Of a stretch of 64,000 nucleotides of DNA, positions 42,099 to 51,237 are shown piece by piece; positions within the stretch are counted from its first letter, which is position 1, and every line of letters begins with the position of its first letter. The position numbers and the translations under genes are program-made. The notes under the pieces are model-generated. The model was not told the origin of the DNA and searched no databases. It worked only from the letters and a program-made list of their open reading frames with translations. The stretch is from Pseudomonadota bacterium (GTDB lineage Bacteria > Pseudomonadota > Gammaproteobacteria > Halothiobacillales > Halothiobacillaceae): assembly GCA_021801265.1 (NCBI GenBank), contig JAJYYE010000011.1, forward strand, positions 1 through 64,000. Direction: 5' to 3'.

Positions 42099-43559
42099 AT
42101 GAGTTATTCATCTTCGACGATGCCCAGCGGCTCTTCCTATGACTATGACATCATTAAGATGTTTACGATTGCCTCGATTGTGTGGGTCATTATTGGAATG
42201 TCTGCTGGGATTTATATTGCGGCGGAATTGGCTTGGCCCGCGCTTAATCTCGGGATTCCCGAAATCACCTTCGGCCGTTTGCGGCCGGTGCATACCAATT
42301 CGGTGATTTGGGGGTTTGGCGGCAATGCCCTCATCGCTACCTCGTTTTATATTGTTCAGCGCACCTGCCAGGCGCGCCTTTGGGGCGGGAAGTGGTTGTC
42401 GAATACATTTTTTTGGACATGGCAAGCCGTCTTGCTGGTGGGCTCATGGGCGCTGATCGCGGGGCATAGCCAATCGCGGGAATATGCGGAGTATCCGCTG
42501 GTGGTGAATATTGTGATGATGATCGGGCTGATTATGTATGCCCTTATTTTCAGCATGACACTACGCAAACGCACTCAACCGCATATTTATGTGGCCAATT
42601 GGTTCTACATGGCCTTTATTTTGGCCACCGCCATTTTGCACTTTTTCAATAACATTCAAGTGCCGTATAGCGTGTGGGGATCGTACTCACTCTTCAGTGG
42701 CGTTCAGGACGCGATGACTGAGTGGTGGTATGGCCACAATATCGTGGGTTTTGTGCTGACGGTGGGCTTTCTTGGGATGATGTATTACTTCGTGCCCAAG
42801 CAAGCCGAGCGGCCGATTTTCTCTTACCGTCTATCAATCGTGCATTTTTGGGCGCTGTCTTTCCTGTATATGTGGGTAGGCGGGCATCACCTGGAATGGA
42901 CGGCATTACCGGGTTGGATTAACGCTTTATCGGTTACGTTCTCAATTTTACTGTTGTTGCCCTCGTGGGGCGGGATGATTAACGGCATTATGACGCTTTC
43001 AGGTGCGTGGGATAAATTGCGCACCGATCCGATTATTTTGTTTTTAGTCACCGCGCTGGCGTTTTACGGCATGGCGACTTTTGAAGGCCCGATGTTGGCG
43101 CTGCAATCAGTGAATGCTTTATCGCACTACACGGATTGGACCATTGGTCATGTGCATTCCGGTGCCTTAGGTTGGGTGGCGATGATCACGTTTGGCTCGT
43201 TTTATCACATGGTGCCAAGGCTTTGGGGTACCAAGCTGTACTCAACCAAACTCGTATTTGTGCACTTCTGGTTGGCAACCGTCGGGATTGTGCTGTACGT
43301 CGTGGCCATGTGGGTTTCCGGCATTGGCCAGGGCTTGATGTTGCGGGCATTCGACCAGTATGGCAATTTGGCGTACACCTTTATTGAAACCGTTGTGTTC
43401 CTGCACATCCCGTATGTTGTGCGCTTAATTGGTGGTATTTTCTTCTTTAGCGGCACGCTTTTGATGGTGTATAACCTGTACAAAACGGTAACGGCTGAAC
43501 GCTCTGCCGAGGTTGAGCAGGAAGTACTCATTCCGCGCCGAGTTGTTTTGCAACATTAA
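42099..43559 (+). CDS. ccoN: Orphan cbb3-type cytochrome c oxidase subunit I
   Basis: A 486-residue haem-copper oxidase subunit with about twelve membrane helices. Haem and copper ligands are visible in RPVHTNSVIWGFGG, WWYGHNIVGFVL, WVGGHHLEWTALPGW and WTIGHVHSGALGWVAM. The ATG at 42099 has GGGAGG upstream. CcoO, CcoP and CcoQ genes do not follow; a terminator does. The subunit would have to assemble with CcoO/CcoP encoded elsewhere, like the orphan CcoN subunits of Pseudomonas aeruginosa, or serve another complex. A close haem-copper relative such as NorB is less likely given the CcoN-like spacing. Confidence 0.9.
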   Translation: MSYSSSTMPSGSSYDYDIIKMFTIASIVWVIIGMSAGIYIAAELAWPALNLGIPEITFGRLRPVHTNSVIWGFGGNALIATSFYIVQRTCQARLWGGKWLSNTFFWTWQAVLLVGSWALIAGHSQSREYAEYPLVVNIVMMIGLIMYALIFSMTLRKRTQPHIYVANWFYMAFILATAILHFFNNIQVPYSVWGSYSLFSGVQDAMTEWWYGHNIVGFVLTVGFLGMMYYFVPKQAERPIFSYRLSIVHFWALSFLYMWVGGHHLEWTALPGWINALSVTFSILLLLPSWGGMINGIMTLSGAWDKLRTDPIILFLVTALAFYGMATFEGPMLALQSVNALSHYTDWTIGHVHSGALGWVAMITFGSFYHMVPRLWGTKLYSTKLVFVHFWLATVGIVLYVVAMWVSGIGQGLMLRAFDQYGNLAYTFIETVVFLHIPYVVRLIGGIFFFSGTLLMVYNLYKTVTAERSAEVEQEVLIPRRVVLQH

Positions 43560-43582
43560 CTTCCTCGGTGCGGCTTGAATTA

Positions 43583-43609
43583 AAACCCGCCTTCAATGGC
43601 GGGTTTTTT
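43583..43609 (+). terminator. Rho-independent terminator after ccoN
   Basis: AAACCCGCC-TTCAAT-GGCGGGTTT is a 9-bp perfect stem followed by T residues, 24 bases after the ccoN stop. It confirms that ccoN is not co-transcribed with further oxidase genes. Confidence 0.92.
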
Positions 43610-43699
43610 ATGGGTTTCCTGGGGTATTTATGGGCGGCGGGCGCTATTCCAGGGATTAAATCTGATGAAACAAATCGTTCATCAGTACAATGCGAACCC

Positions 43700-45898
43700 A
43701 TGAGTACAAATAGAATTCTAGATCCTTTGAATCAGGCGCAACGCGAGGCAGTGACGAGTCCCTCTCTGGCCACTTTGGTTTTGGCGGGAGCGGGATCGGG
43801 CAAAACGCGGGTACTTACACACCGCATGGCATGGTTGTGTGAAGATCAAGGCGTATCCCCGCACGGTTTACTGGCTGTTACGTTCACCAATAAAGCGGCA
43901 GGCGAGATGCGTAATCGTCTGGCAAATTTACTGAACCCCATTGATCCGCTTCACTCAACCGAGTCAGCCGTGCGAGTGGGCGGGTTGTGGGTGGGTACAT
44001 TTCATAGCCTGTCGAATCGGCTTTTGCGCCTGCATCACATGGAGGCAAAACTGCCGCCCACCTTTCAAATTCTGAATTCTGATGATCAGCAGCGCTTGAT
44101 TAAACGGGTTCTGCGTGAAGCCAACCTAGATGAAACGCGTTGGCCTCCGCGCATGGGGGCAGGTTTAATCAACGATTGGAAAGAGCAGGGCTTGCGCGCC
44201 CGGCACTTGGCGGCTTCAGGGGATCCGGTGCGCGATACGATGATTCCGGTTTATCAAGAATATGAAGCCATTTGTCAGCGTGGTGGTTTAGTCGATTTCA
44301 CCGAGTTGCTGCTGCGTGCCACCGAATTACTGCGTGATCACGATACCTTGCGTCAGCATTATCAGCGCCGTTTTACGCAAGTACTGATCGATGAGTTTCA
44401 AGATACCAATAGCCTGCAATATGCCTGGGCGAGGTTACTGGTCGGCGAGGAAAACGGCATTTTTGCCGTGGGCGATGATGACCAGTCTATTTATGGTTGG
44501 CGGGGCGCGAAAATTGAGCATATTCAAAACTTTGCCCGTGATTTCTCAAATACACATCTGGTTCGCCTGGAGCAAAACTACCGTTCTACCAGCCATATTC
44601 TCGAAGCGGCCAACGCCATTATTGCCCGCAACCAAGGGCGAATGGGTAAAAACCTCTGGACTGAGGGTGAGCGTGGCGCGCCAATCCAGTACTACCTTGC
44701 GTTCAATGAGCAAGACGAAGCCTATTTCGTGGTGCAGCAAATCGAGCAAGCCATGCGTGATGGCCTAATGCGAAGCGAATGCGCCATTTTGTATCGTGCC
44801 AATGCATTGTCCCGTGTATTGGAAGAGGCGTTGATTAGAGCAGGGTTACCCTATCGAATTTACGGTGGATTACGATTTTTTGATCGTGCCGAGATTCGAG
44901 ACGCATTGGCCTATCTGCGCCTGATGGCCAATCGTGATGATGATGCAGCATTTGAACGAGTGGTAAATACACCCGTGCGGGGGCTGGGCGATAAATCCAT
45001 TCTTACGTTGCGGGAAAGGGCGCGCGCTGAGGGTGTTTCATTGTGGCGGGCCGCAGTAAATACATTGGCGGGCGGCAAATTCCCCCCAAGAGCGGCGGGC
45101 GGTTTACGGCAATTTGTGGAATTAATTGAAGGATTAGCCCAGAGTACCGCCGAACAATCTCTGGCGGATCGAGTCGCCGCAGTCATTGACCAAAGCGGCT
45201 TACGCGATATGCAGCAAAAAGATCGCGATCGGGAACGTGGCGAAGCGCGCTTAGAAAACTTGGATGAGTTGGTCAATGCGGCGCGCAGTTTTGTATTTGA
45301 AGTGGAAGCCGCCGCTGGTATGAGTGAGCTGGATGCGTTTCTCAGCCAAACCAGTTTAGATGCGGGTGACGCCCAAGGTGAGGCATGGGAAGATTGCGTG
45401 CAATTAATGACCCTGCATTCGGCCAAAGGCCTTGAGTTCCCTCGAGTATTTTTGGTGGGATTAGAAGAAGGTTTATTCCCGCATCAAATGTCGTTGGATG
45501 AACCAGGACGGCTCGAAGAAGAGCGGCGACTGTGTTATGTCGGCATTACCCGCGCTCAAAAGGTGCTCACATTAACCAGCACCGAATCCCGACGTTTACA
45601 TGGGCGACAAACGTTTCCCGTGCCTTCGCGCTTTTTGAGTGAGCTGCCCGCTGACTTAATTGATGAAATTCGCCCCCGCGCGAATCAAGCCTATCAAGCA
45701 CCCAAGGGGTTACCTGCCCGCGCCGCCAGCACAGAAAATGGGTGGTCGGTTGGCCAAGCGGTACGCCACGCCAAATTTGGTGAAGGAACTATTATTGATC
45801 ATGAAGGCACGGGGGCTTCCACCCGTGTATTGGTTAATTTCGGTGTCGAAGGCAGTAAGTGGCTAATTTTAAGTTTTGCTAATTTAGTGCCTATCTGA
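43700..45898 (+). CDS. uvrD: DNA helicase II
   Basis: A 732-residue superfamily 1A helicase, close to the 720 of E. coli UvrD. Motif I is LAGAGSGKTRVL, motif Ia TFTNKAAGEMRNR, motif II VLIDEFQDTNSLQY, motif III VGDDDQSIYGWRGA, motif IV LEQNYRST, motif V MTLHSAKGLEFPRVF and motif VI EERRLCYVGITRA. The C-terminal Tudor-like tail is VGQAVRHAKFGEGTI. It removes the excised oligonucleotide in repair and unwinds nicked DNA in mismatch repair. The ATG at 43700 matches the family start (NRILDPLNQAQREAV); the longer frame from 43568 runs through the ccoN terminator. Confidence 0.96.
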   Translation: MSTNRILDPLNQAQREAVTSPSLATLVLAGAGSGKTRVLTHRMAWLCEDQGVSPHGLLAVTFTNKAAGEMRNRLANLLNPIDPLHSTESAVRVGGLWVGTFHSLSNRLLRLHHMEAKLPPTFQILNSDDQQRLIKRVLREANLDETRWPPRMGAGLINDWKEQGLRARHLAASGDPVRDTMIPVYQEYEAICQRGGLVDFTELLLRATELLRDHDTLRQHYQRRFTQVLIDEFQDTNSLQYAWARLLVGEENGIFAVGDDDQSIYGWRGAKIEHIQNFARDFSNTHLVRLEQNYRSTSHILEAANAIIARNQGRMGKNLWTEGERGAPIQYYLAFNEQDEAYFVVQQIEQAMRDGLMRSECAILYRANALSRVLEEALIRAGLPYRIYGGLRFFDRAEIRDALAYLRLMANRDDDAAFERVVNTPVRGLGDKSILTLRERARAEGVSLWRAAVNTLAGGKFPPRAAGGLRQFVELIEGLAQSTAEQSLADRVAAVIDQSGLRDMQQKDRDRERGEARLENLDELVNAARSFVFEVEAAAGMSELDAFLSQTSLDAGDAQGEAWEDCVQLMTLHSAKGLEFPRVFLVGLEEGLFPHQMSLDEPGRLEEERRLCYVGITRAQKVLTLTSTESRRLHGRQTFPVPSRFLSELPADLIDEIRPRANQAYQAPKGLPARAASTENGWSVGQAVRHAKFGEGTIIDHEGTGASTRVLVNFGVEGSKWLILSFANLVPI

Positions 45899-45952
45899 GC
45901 ATCTATTTCAGATTGTTACGTTAACAACAATGCATTTTAAGGATGTATATCC

Positions 45953-47839
45953 GTGGCCAGTACCAACCAGAATACAAAAAACGGCCTTGCAGGTTTATCG
46001 CTTGCGGCCACAGGCATTGTGTACGGCGATATCGGTACGAGCCCGCTCTATACTTTAAATACCATTTTCAGTACGGTGGCACATCCGATTACCTTGGTTG
46101 AGGAGCATATCCTCGGTGTGCTTTCATTGATTTTCTGGTCACTGATGATCGTGGTTTCCATCAAATACGTGATGTTTATCATGCGCGCCGACAACCAAGG
46201 TGAGGGCGGCATCATGGCGCTGATGGCGCTGGCTTTGCGCTCCCTGAAACCACAATCCCGATTACGAAATGGTGTGCTTTTACTTGGAATATTTGGTGCG
46301 GCTTTATTTTATGGGGATAGTGTCATCACCCCGGCTATTTCGGTGTTATCCGCTGTTGAGGGGTTGGAAATCGCCAGCAAAGATTTAAAGCCATTCGTGA
46401 TCCCGATCACCATCGGCATTTTGTGGGGGCTATTCCTGTTTCAACGCAGAGGTACTGCAAGCGTTGGTCGATTGTTTGGCCCGATTATGCTGCTTTGGTT
46501 CTTTGTATTGGGATTGCTGGGCATACTGGGTATTTTGACAGAGCCGCAGATATTAAAGGCGTTGAACCCAATTCATGCAGTGCACTTGCTACAGGAATCA
46601 CCCTGGGCTGGGTTTTTATCATTAGGCGGCGTGGTGCTGGCATTAACCGGCGCAGAAGCGCTTTATGCCGATATGGGACATTTCGGGCGCTTACCGATTC
46701 AAATCGCATGGTTTGGCTTGGTTTTGCCCGCTTTATTGCTGAATTACTTTGGGCAGGGCGCGTTGCTCATGGCCCATCCTGAAGATATTACCAATCCATT
46801 TTTCCGTTTAGCACCTGATTGGGCACTTTATCCTCTGGTTGCGCTGGCTACCACGGCGACCGTGATTGCGTCCCAAGCGGTTATTTCCGGTACGTTTTCA
46901 ATTACACGACAAGCCATGCAGTTGGGCTATGTGCCACGTATGAATGTGCTGCAAACCTCGGATGATCGTCAAGGACAAATTTATATTCCCGTGATCAACT
47001 GGATCCTTATGCTGGCAGTCATTCTGTTGGTGTTGGGTTTTGAAAGTTCGGCAAAGTTGGCCGCAGCATATGGCATTGCCGTTACGGGTACGATGGTGAT
47101 TACCTCACTGCTCGCCTTTATTGTTGTTAGTCGGCTCTGGGGGTGGGGATGGTTCAAGGGCGGGTCGTTTATCGCCGTTTTCTTGGGCATCGATCTCGCT
47201 TTTTTTAGTGCAAATTTAATCAAAATTGAGGCTGGGGGCTGGTTTCCGCTGTTATTTGGTTTAGGGCTGTTTATTCTAATGACTACCTGGAAACAGGGGC
47301 GTTTATTACTGCGGGATAAATTAAAAAAAGAATCGATCGATCTCTCAACTTTTGTTAACTCCATGTGTAAAGAGATTTCAACCCGCGTAGCCGGCACTGC
47401 CATATTTTTAACCGCAAATCCAGAAGGCGTGCCGCACGCGCTATTACATAATATTAAACATAACAAGGTGTTACATCATGATGTGGTGATTTTAAGCGTG
47501 CGCTTCATGGATGTACCAAAAATACCTTTTTCGGAACGTTTAACGTATGAGGCACTGCCCAATCAATTTCATCGCATCACCGTATATTTCGGTTTTAAAG
47601 ATGAGCCGAATATTCCGCAGGCATTAACGTTATTGAATCGAGGGTATTTGGAATTGCATCCCATGCAGACTTCATATTTTATTGGACGAGAAACACTGAT
47701 CCCAAGCGCGCATTCCCGTATGCCGATGTGGCGAGAAAAGCTGTTTATCAGTATGTTTCGCAATGCAGGCAGCGTGGTGAGTTACTTTAATATCCCACCG
47801 AATGCCGTCGTGGAAATGGGTGCGCAGGTCGTACTTTAG
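45953..47839 (+). CDS. kup: Potassium uptake protein Kup
   Basis: A 628-residue K+/H+ symporter with about twelve membrane helices. GIVYGDIGTSPLYTL and GEGGIMALMALALR near the N-terminus, and LTGAEALYADMGHFG in the middle, are family signatures. The soluble C-terminal domain ends GRETLIP...FRNAGSVVSYFNIPPNAVVEMG. It starts with GTG at 45953. Together with the Mrp antiporter operon 5 kb away it points to active cation and pH homeostasis. It ends 2 bases before a MITE-like repeat. Confidence 0.96.
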   Translation: MASTNQNTKNGLAGLSLAATGIVYGDIGTSPLYTLNTIFSTVAHPITLVEEHILGVLSLIFWSLMIVVSIKYVMFIMRADNQGEGGIMALMALALRSLKPQSRLRNGVLLLGIFGAALFYGDSVITPAISVLSAVEGLEIASKDLKPFVIPITIGILWGLFLFQRRGTASVGRLFGPIMLLWFFVLGLLGILGILTEPQILKALNPIHAVHLLQESPWAGFLSLGGVVLALTGAEALYADMGHFGRLPIQIAWFGLVLPALLLNYFGQGALLMAHPEDITNPFFRLAPDWALYPLVALATTATVIASQAVISGTFSITRQAMQLGYVPRMNVLQTSDDRQGQIYIPVINWILMLAVILLVLGFESSAKLAAAYGIAVTGTMVITSLLAFIVVSRLWGWGWFKGGSFIAVFLGIDLAFFSANLIKIEAGGWFPLLFGLGLFILMTTWKQGRLLLRDKLKKESIDLSTFVNSMCKEISTRVAGTAIFLTANPEGVPHALLHNIKHNKVLHHDVVILSVRFMDVPKIPFSERLTYEALPNQFHRITVYFGFKDEPNIPQALTLLNRGYLELHPMQTSYFIGRETLIPSAHSRMPMWREKLFISMFRNAGSVVSYFNIPPNAVVEMGAQVVL

Positions 47840-47841
47840 CC

Positions 47842-47981
47842 AAGGAACCTTTGATTAGCTCCGTCGTGGCTGCGGCCTCCAGCAGCGTAAGCCCGCGAAG
47901 TGAAGAACAACCGCAGATTGCCCTCAAAGTCCCGTCCCGAAGGGGCTCGCCTTGCACGAGGGCGTTAATCAACGATGCCTT
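47842..47981. repeat. 140-bp MITE-like element with imperfect terminal inverted repeats
   Basis: The left end AAGGAACCTTTGATTAGCTC (47842-47861) and the reverse complement of the right end (AAGGCATCGTTGATTAACGC, from 47981) match at most positions: 16 of 22 over the full ends. The interior has no gene and is different in composition from the flanks. The element fills the space between the convergent kup and mntR genes. The ends recall IS5-like termini, but the parent element is not in the window and no clear target duplication was found. Confidence 0.5.
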
Positions 47982-47998
47982 AAACGCACGCCCCCAAG

Positions 47999-48688
47999 TT
48001 ATTCGGCAGGTGGGTTTGATTTCTTGCCCCGCACCACCCAAACAGCTTCAGCCAACGATTCATTCAGCGCGCGCGTTTGTTTATCGATGTGTAACAGAAC
48101 ATCACTCGCGCCCGGTGTAGGGGTAGCACGTTTGATCGTTTGGCCGGGCACCAAGCCCAGCTGGGTTAAGAGCCGGAGTTGACTGGCATTGTGTGCGGCT
48201 ACCCGCACAATGGTGGCGTGCTCGCCGGGTAATAATTCGGACACGGCGACCAAATCACGCCGTTCAATCGGAGCCTCTGTCGGTGCGGGGATCGGCGCAC
48301 CATGCGGATCAAATTCAGGTTGCCCCAAATGCAACCAAAGCCGGTCAATCAAGGCACTGGAAAACGCATGTTCAAGAATTTCCGCTTCGGCATCCACATC
48401 GGCCAACGGCACATCCAGGTCGCGCACCAGGAATGTTTCAATCACCCGATGGCGGCGAATCATATCCACCGCGATAGCCGATCCTGCGGGGGTTAATCGC
48501 GCACCCTGATAGCGCTCATACTCAATCAAGCCGTCGGCGCTTAGGCGCTTGAGCATTGCCGTCACTGAAGCCTGTGCAATCTTAAGGCGATCGGCGATTG
48601 CCGAAGTGCTCACCATCGCATCGGGGCTCAGTTCGGCCAATTTGAAGATGGCTTTGAGATAATCCTCATGGGCGGTACTGGTTTTCAT
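47999..48688 (-). CDS. mntR: DtxR/MntR-family metal-dependent repressor
   Basis: A 229-residue regulator. An N-terminal winged helix (EDYLKAIFKLAE, VSTSAIADRLKIAQASVTAML, GLIEYERYQGARLTPAG) is followed by the metal-binding dimerisation domain (RRHRVIETFL, AEILEHAFSSALIDRL) and a C-terminal FeoA/SH3-like domain. Such proteins repress Mn or Fe uptake genes when the metal is bound. A Mn-responsive regulator would fit the presence of a Mn/Fe-type NrdB. Its ATG lies 2 bases after the stop of the entericidin-like gene, so the two are probably co-expressed. Fe versus Mn specificity cannot be settled by eye. Confidence 0.9.
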   Translation of the reverse strand: MKTSTAHEDYLKAIFKLAELSPDAMVSTSAIADRLKIAQASVTAMLKRLSADGLIEYERYQGARLTPAGSAIAVDMIRRHRVIETFLVRDLDVPLADVDAEAEILEHAFSSALIDRLWLHLGQPEFDPHGAPIPAPTEAPIERRDLVAVSELLPGEHATIVRVAAHNASQLRLLTQLGLVPGQTIKRATPTPGASDVLLHIDKQTRALNESLAEAVWVVRGKKSNPPAE

Positions 48689-48690
48689 GC

Positions 48691-48843
48691 CTATCCGCCG
48701 TGGCTTTCAGCAGCATTTTCAAGATGTTGCCCACCTTTTTTAATATCTTGCCCGAGGCCTTTCATGGTACTGCAGCCTGCGATGCTCAATAAAAAGACGC
48801 TCGATAGTAAAACAATCACAATTTTTTGAATCATGTGGTGCAT
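48691..48843 (-). CDS. Entericidin-like small lipoprotein
   Basis: A 50-residue gene. It begins MHHMIQKIVIVLLSSVFLLS, followed by the lipobox SIAGC, so the mature protein starts at a lipidated cysteine (C24). The short mature part, STMKGLGQDIKKGGQHLENA, closely follows the entericidin A/B pattern (amphipathic KGxGxDIxxxGxxLExA). GAGAGA precedes the ATG at 48843; an ATG at 48834 is also possible. It lies directly before mntR. Entericidins are paired antidote/toxin lipoproteins, but only one is present here. Confidence 0.85.
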   Translation of the reverse strand: MHHMIQKIVIVLLSSVFLLSIAGCSTMKGLGQDIKKGGQHLENAAESHGG

Positions 48844-48869
48844 TTTAGGATCTCTCTGGTACTGAAGAA

Positions 48870-49412
48870 TTAATTAAGTGAATGGCTTTGAGTGGCATGT
48901 TGGCGGGCCAAATTCCGATAAAATTGCGCAGATTGTGCAAAGTAATTGATTTCATCTGCCGTCAGTGGGCGAACTTTGCGCGCGGGCGCCCCCAAATACA
49001 GAAATCCGGATTCCAGCCTTTTGCCTGGGGCGACCACGCTGCCAGCGCCAATGATGACAAAATCCTCAACCACCGCATCATCCATCACAATGGACCCCAT
49101 GCCGACAAGAACCTGATTGCCAATCGAACAGGCATGCAGCGTAGCGCGATGTCCCACGGTAACTTCTTTACCGACTGCACATGGTGTACCTTCGGGTCGT
49201 TTGATGCTCGGTTGGTTCACGTGCACAATCACGCCGTCTTGTAGATTACTATCCTGACCAATCGTGATGGTATTGACATCGCCCCGCAACACGGCGGTTG
49301 GCCATATCGACACGCCCGAGGCTAAATTAACCGCACCAATGACAACGGCTGATGGATCGACCCAAACATCGGTGCCAAGGGCGGGGGTTTTATCCCCAAA
49401 ATTTCGTATCAT
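48870..49412 (-). CDS. Gamma-carbonic-anhydrase-like hexapeptide-repeat protein
   Basis: A 180-residue left-handed beta-helix protein of the YrdA/CaiE type. Hexapeptide turns include VWVDPSAVVIGAVNLASGVS and VSIWPTAVLRGDVNTI, with the zinc-ligand-like histidines in VTVGHRATLHACSIGNQ. The ATG at 49412 (IRNFGDKTPALG) is the family start; the frame is open to 49520 but that part overlaps the divergent ubiA start. Carbonic anhydrase activity is demonstrated only for some relatives, so the role is uncertain. Confidence 0.9.
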   Translation of the reverse strand: MIRNFGDKTPALGTDVWVDPSAVVIGAVNLASGVSIWPTAVLRGDVNTITIGQDSNLQDGVIVHVNQPSIKRPEGTPCAVGKEVTVGHRATLHACSIGNQVLVGMGSIVMDDAVVEDFVIIGAGSVVAPGKRLESGFLYLGAPARKVRPLTADEINYFAQSAQFYRNLARQHATQSHSLN

Positions 49413-49465
49413 CCCATGCCTCAAGAGTCGCGCTTGTAAAACGTGAAGTTTAGCCGATTGGGCGC

Positions 49466-50374
49466 ATGAATAACCATTTAAACCACAGTGAGTCACCCAC
49501 AGTGAGTAGCATTCTGGCAACCTGGCAGCAAAAAATAGCTGCTTATTTGGACTTAACCCGACTCAATCGACCGGTTGGCATTTTGCTCCTGCTCTGGCCC
49601 ACGTATTGGGCACTGTGGCTTGCGGGGGCAGGGCGGCCGGATCCGGGTATTTTCGTTATCTTCACGTTGGGCGTTATCGTGATGCGCTCGGCGGGATGTG
49701 CTATTAATGATTATGCTGATCGTGACGTCGACGGCTTAGTCACCCGCACTCGGCAAAGGCCATTGGCCACCGGCGTTATCACCCCGAAAGAGGCTTTGGG
49801 CGTGTTTTTCAGCCTGCTTGTGGTGGCACTGGTACTGGTGGTGCAGCTCAACCGCCTGACGGTCGCTTTATCGCTAGTCGCCGTGGTACTGGCCGTTACC
49901 TATCCCTTGGGTAAACGGTTGCATCATCTCCCTCAACTGCAATTAGGCTTTGCGTTTGGCTGGAGCATTCCGATGGTATTTGCGGCACAAACGGAAACTT
50001 TGCCCGTGGTCGCATGGGGTTTATTTGCCGCAAACCTATTCTGGACCATCGCGTATGACACGCTCTATGCGATGGCAGATCGACCCGACGACCTCAAGAT
50101 TGGTGTTAAATCCACCGCGATTTTGTTTGGACGATTTGATCTGCTCATCGTGAGCATCCTGTATGGTGCAACGCTGCTATGTTTAAGTGCCGTCGGTTGG
50201 ATAAGCCAGTTCCCCTTCGGATATTTTGTGATTTTGGCGGGTGCGGCACTGATGGCGGTTTGGATTGTATCAAGCGCCAGATCACGTACGCTGACAGCCT
50301 GCATGCTTGCTTTTAAACGCAACACCCTGTTTGGAGCACTGGTGATGTTAGCCCTGATTGTGGCGCAGGGTTGA
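49466..50374 (+). CDS. ubiA: 4-hydroxybenzoate polyprenyltransferase
   Basis: A 302-residue membrane enzyme attaching the isoprenoid chain to 4-hydroxybenzoate in ubiquinone synthesis. The two Asp-rich substrate motifs are visible: INDYADRDVDGLVTRTRQRP and YDTLYAMADRPDDLKIG. About eight hydrophobic segments follow the N-terminal LTRLNRPVGILLLLWPTYWA. It is divergent from the carbonic-anhydrase-like gene with 53 bases between starts. No ubiC gene is adjacent. Ubiquinone as the quinone fits a gammaproteobacterium. Confidence 0.95.
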   Translation: MNNHLNHSESPTVSSILATWQQKIAAYLDLTRLNRPVGILLLLWPTYWALWLAGAGRPDPGIFVIFTLGVIVMRSAGCAINDYADRDVDGLVTRTRQRPLATGVITPKEALGVFFSLLVVALVLVVQLNRLTVALSLVAVVLAVTYPLGKRLHHLPQLQLGFAFGWSIPMVFAAQTETLPVVAWGLFAANLFWTIAYDTLYAMADRPDDLKIGVKSTAILFGRFDLLIVSILYGATLLCLSAVGWISQFPFGYFVILAGAALMAVWIVSSARSRTLTACMLAFKRNTLFGALVMLALIVAQG

Positions 50375-50557
50375 ACTTCACATAAGTGTCGGTTTGTACA
50401 GCCATGATCCTGTATGGAAAATTCGTTAGCCAAACTTACTTTGCAATCTTGAGTAATTCCTTATACTTTTAAGGTAGGCGGTGCAAAAGATTGCGTTGAA
50501 ATGGGTTTTGCCGTCGAACAGGTTTGATTTTTTTGGGCAGTATGAAGGAGAAACAAC

Positions 50558-51022
50558 ATGCGTTTAATGAAAACAGCGATTGCTGCAATACTGGGCTTAT
50601 CGGTCGTTGCCGGTGGTTTGGCTCAGGCCGATGCGATGTCGGATGCGATTAAATATCGTAAATCCATGATGGAAGTCACTGGCTACAACTTTAAAATGAT
50701 GGCCGCGATGGTAAAAAAAGAAATGCCGTTTGATAAGGCGCAATTTGAAAAAATGGCGTCTACGGTTCATAGCATGAGCATGCTGACTCAAGATGGATTT
50801 CCCAAAGGCTCCGACGGTTTAGCGGGTGATACTAAAGCCAAGGATGAAGTGTGGAGCAAGCCGGAAGCGTTCAACAAAGATGTGGTCGCATTCCAAAAAG
50901 CCTCGGCGGATTTGATGGCGGCGGCCAAAACCGGCGATATGACCTCGATTGGTCCGAAGTTCAAGGAAGCCGCAGATTCCTGCAAAAAATGTCACGATGG
51001 ATTCCGTTCAAAATCCGAATAA
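50558..51022 (+). CDS. Class II cytochrome c (cytochrome c-prime/c556 type)
   Basis: A 154-residue periplasmic haem protein. A signal peptide (TAAIAAILGLSVVAGGLAQA-like hydrophobic start, cleavage near AQADA) precedes a four-helix-bundle domain. The haem-binding motif CKKCH is near the C-terminus, as in class II cytochromes. YRKSMMEVTGYNFKMMAAMV is the expected first helix with the methionine-rich region of c556 or c-prime proteins. Such proteins bind NO or carry electrons. It has its own promoter region and a terminator. Confidence 0.93.
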   Translation: MRLMKTAIAAILGLSVVAGGLAQADAMSDAIKYRKSMMEVTGYNFKMMAAMVKKEMPFDKAQFEKMASTVHSMSMLTQDGFPKGSDGLAGDTKAKDEVWSKPEAFNKDVVAFQKASADLMAAAKTGDMTSIGPKFKEAADSCKKCHDGFRSKSE

Positions 51023-51070
51023 TTCATCAACTTGGAGCGAATAGGCTCCAAAGTGTGTTTGATTTCATAC

Positions 51071-51095
51071 CCCGCCATCAAGCGGGATTTTTTTT
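51071..51095 (+). terminator. Rho-independent terminator after the cytochrome gene
   Basis: CCCGC-CATCAA-GCGGG forms a 5-bp stem with a 6-base loop followed by A and eight T residues, 49 bases after the cytochrome stop. Confidence 0.8.
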
Positions 51096-51237
51096 GTCGT
51101 TGAAATAAACCCACGCCATTGGTTTGCGTTTTATTGCCGCTTCGCTTAAGTTTGCCGCCGCTTTGCCGATAAGGGGCTCACTTGAGGCGCTCCGAACTGC
51201 ATCGGAAGCACAATTTCAACGATTTTAGGAAACCGCA

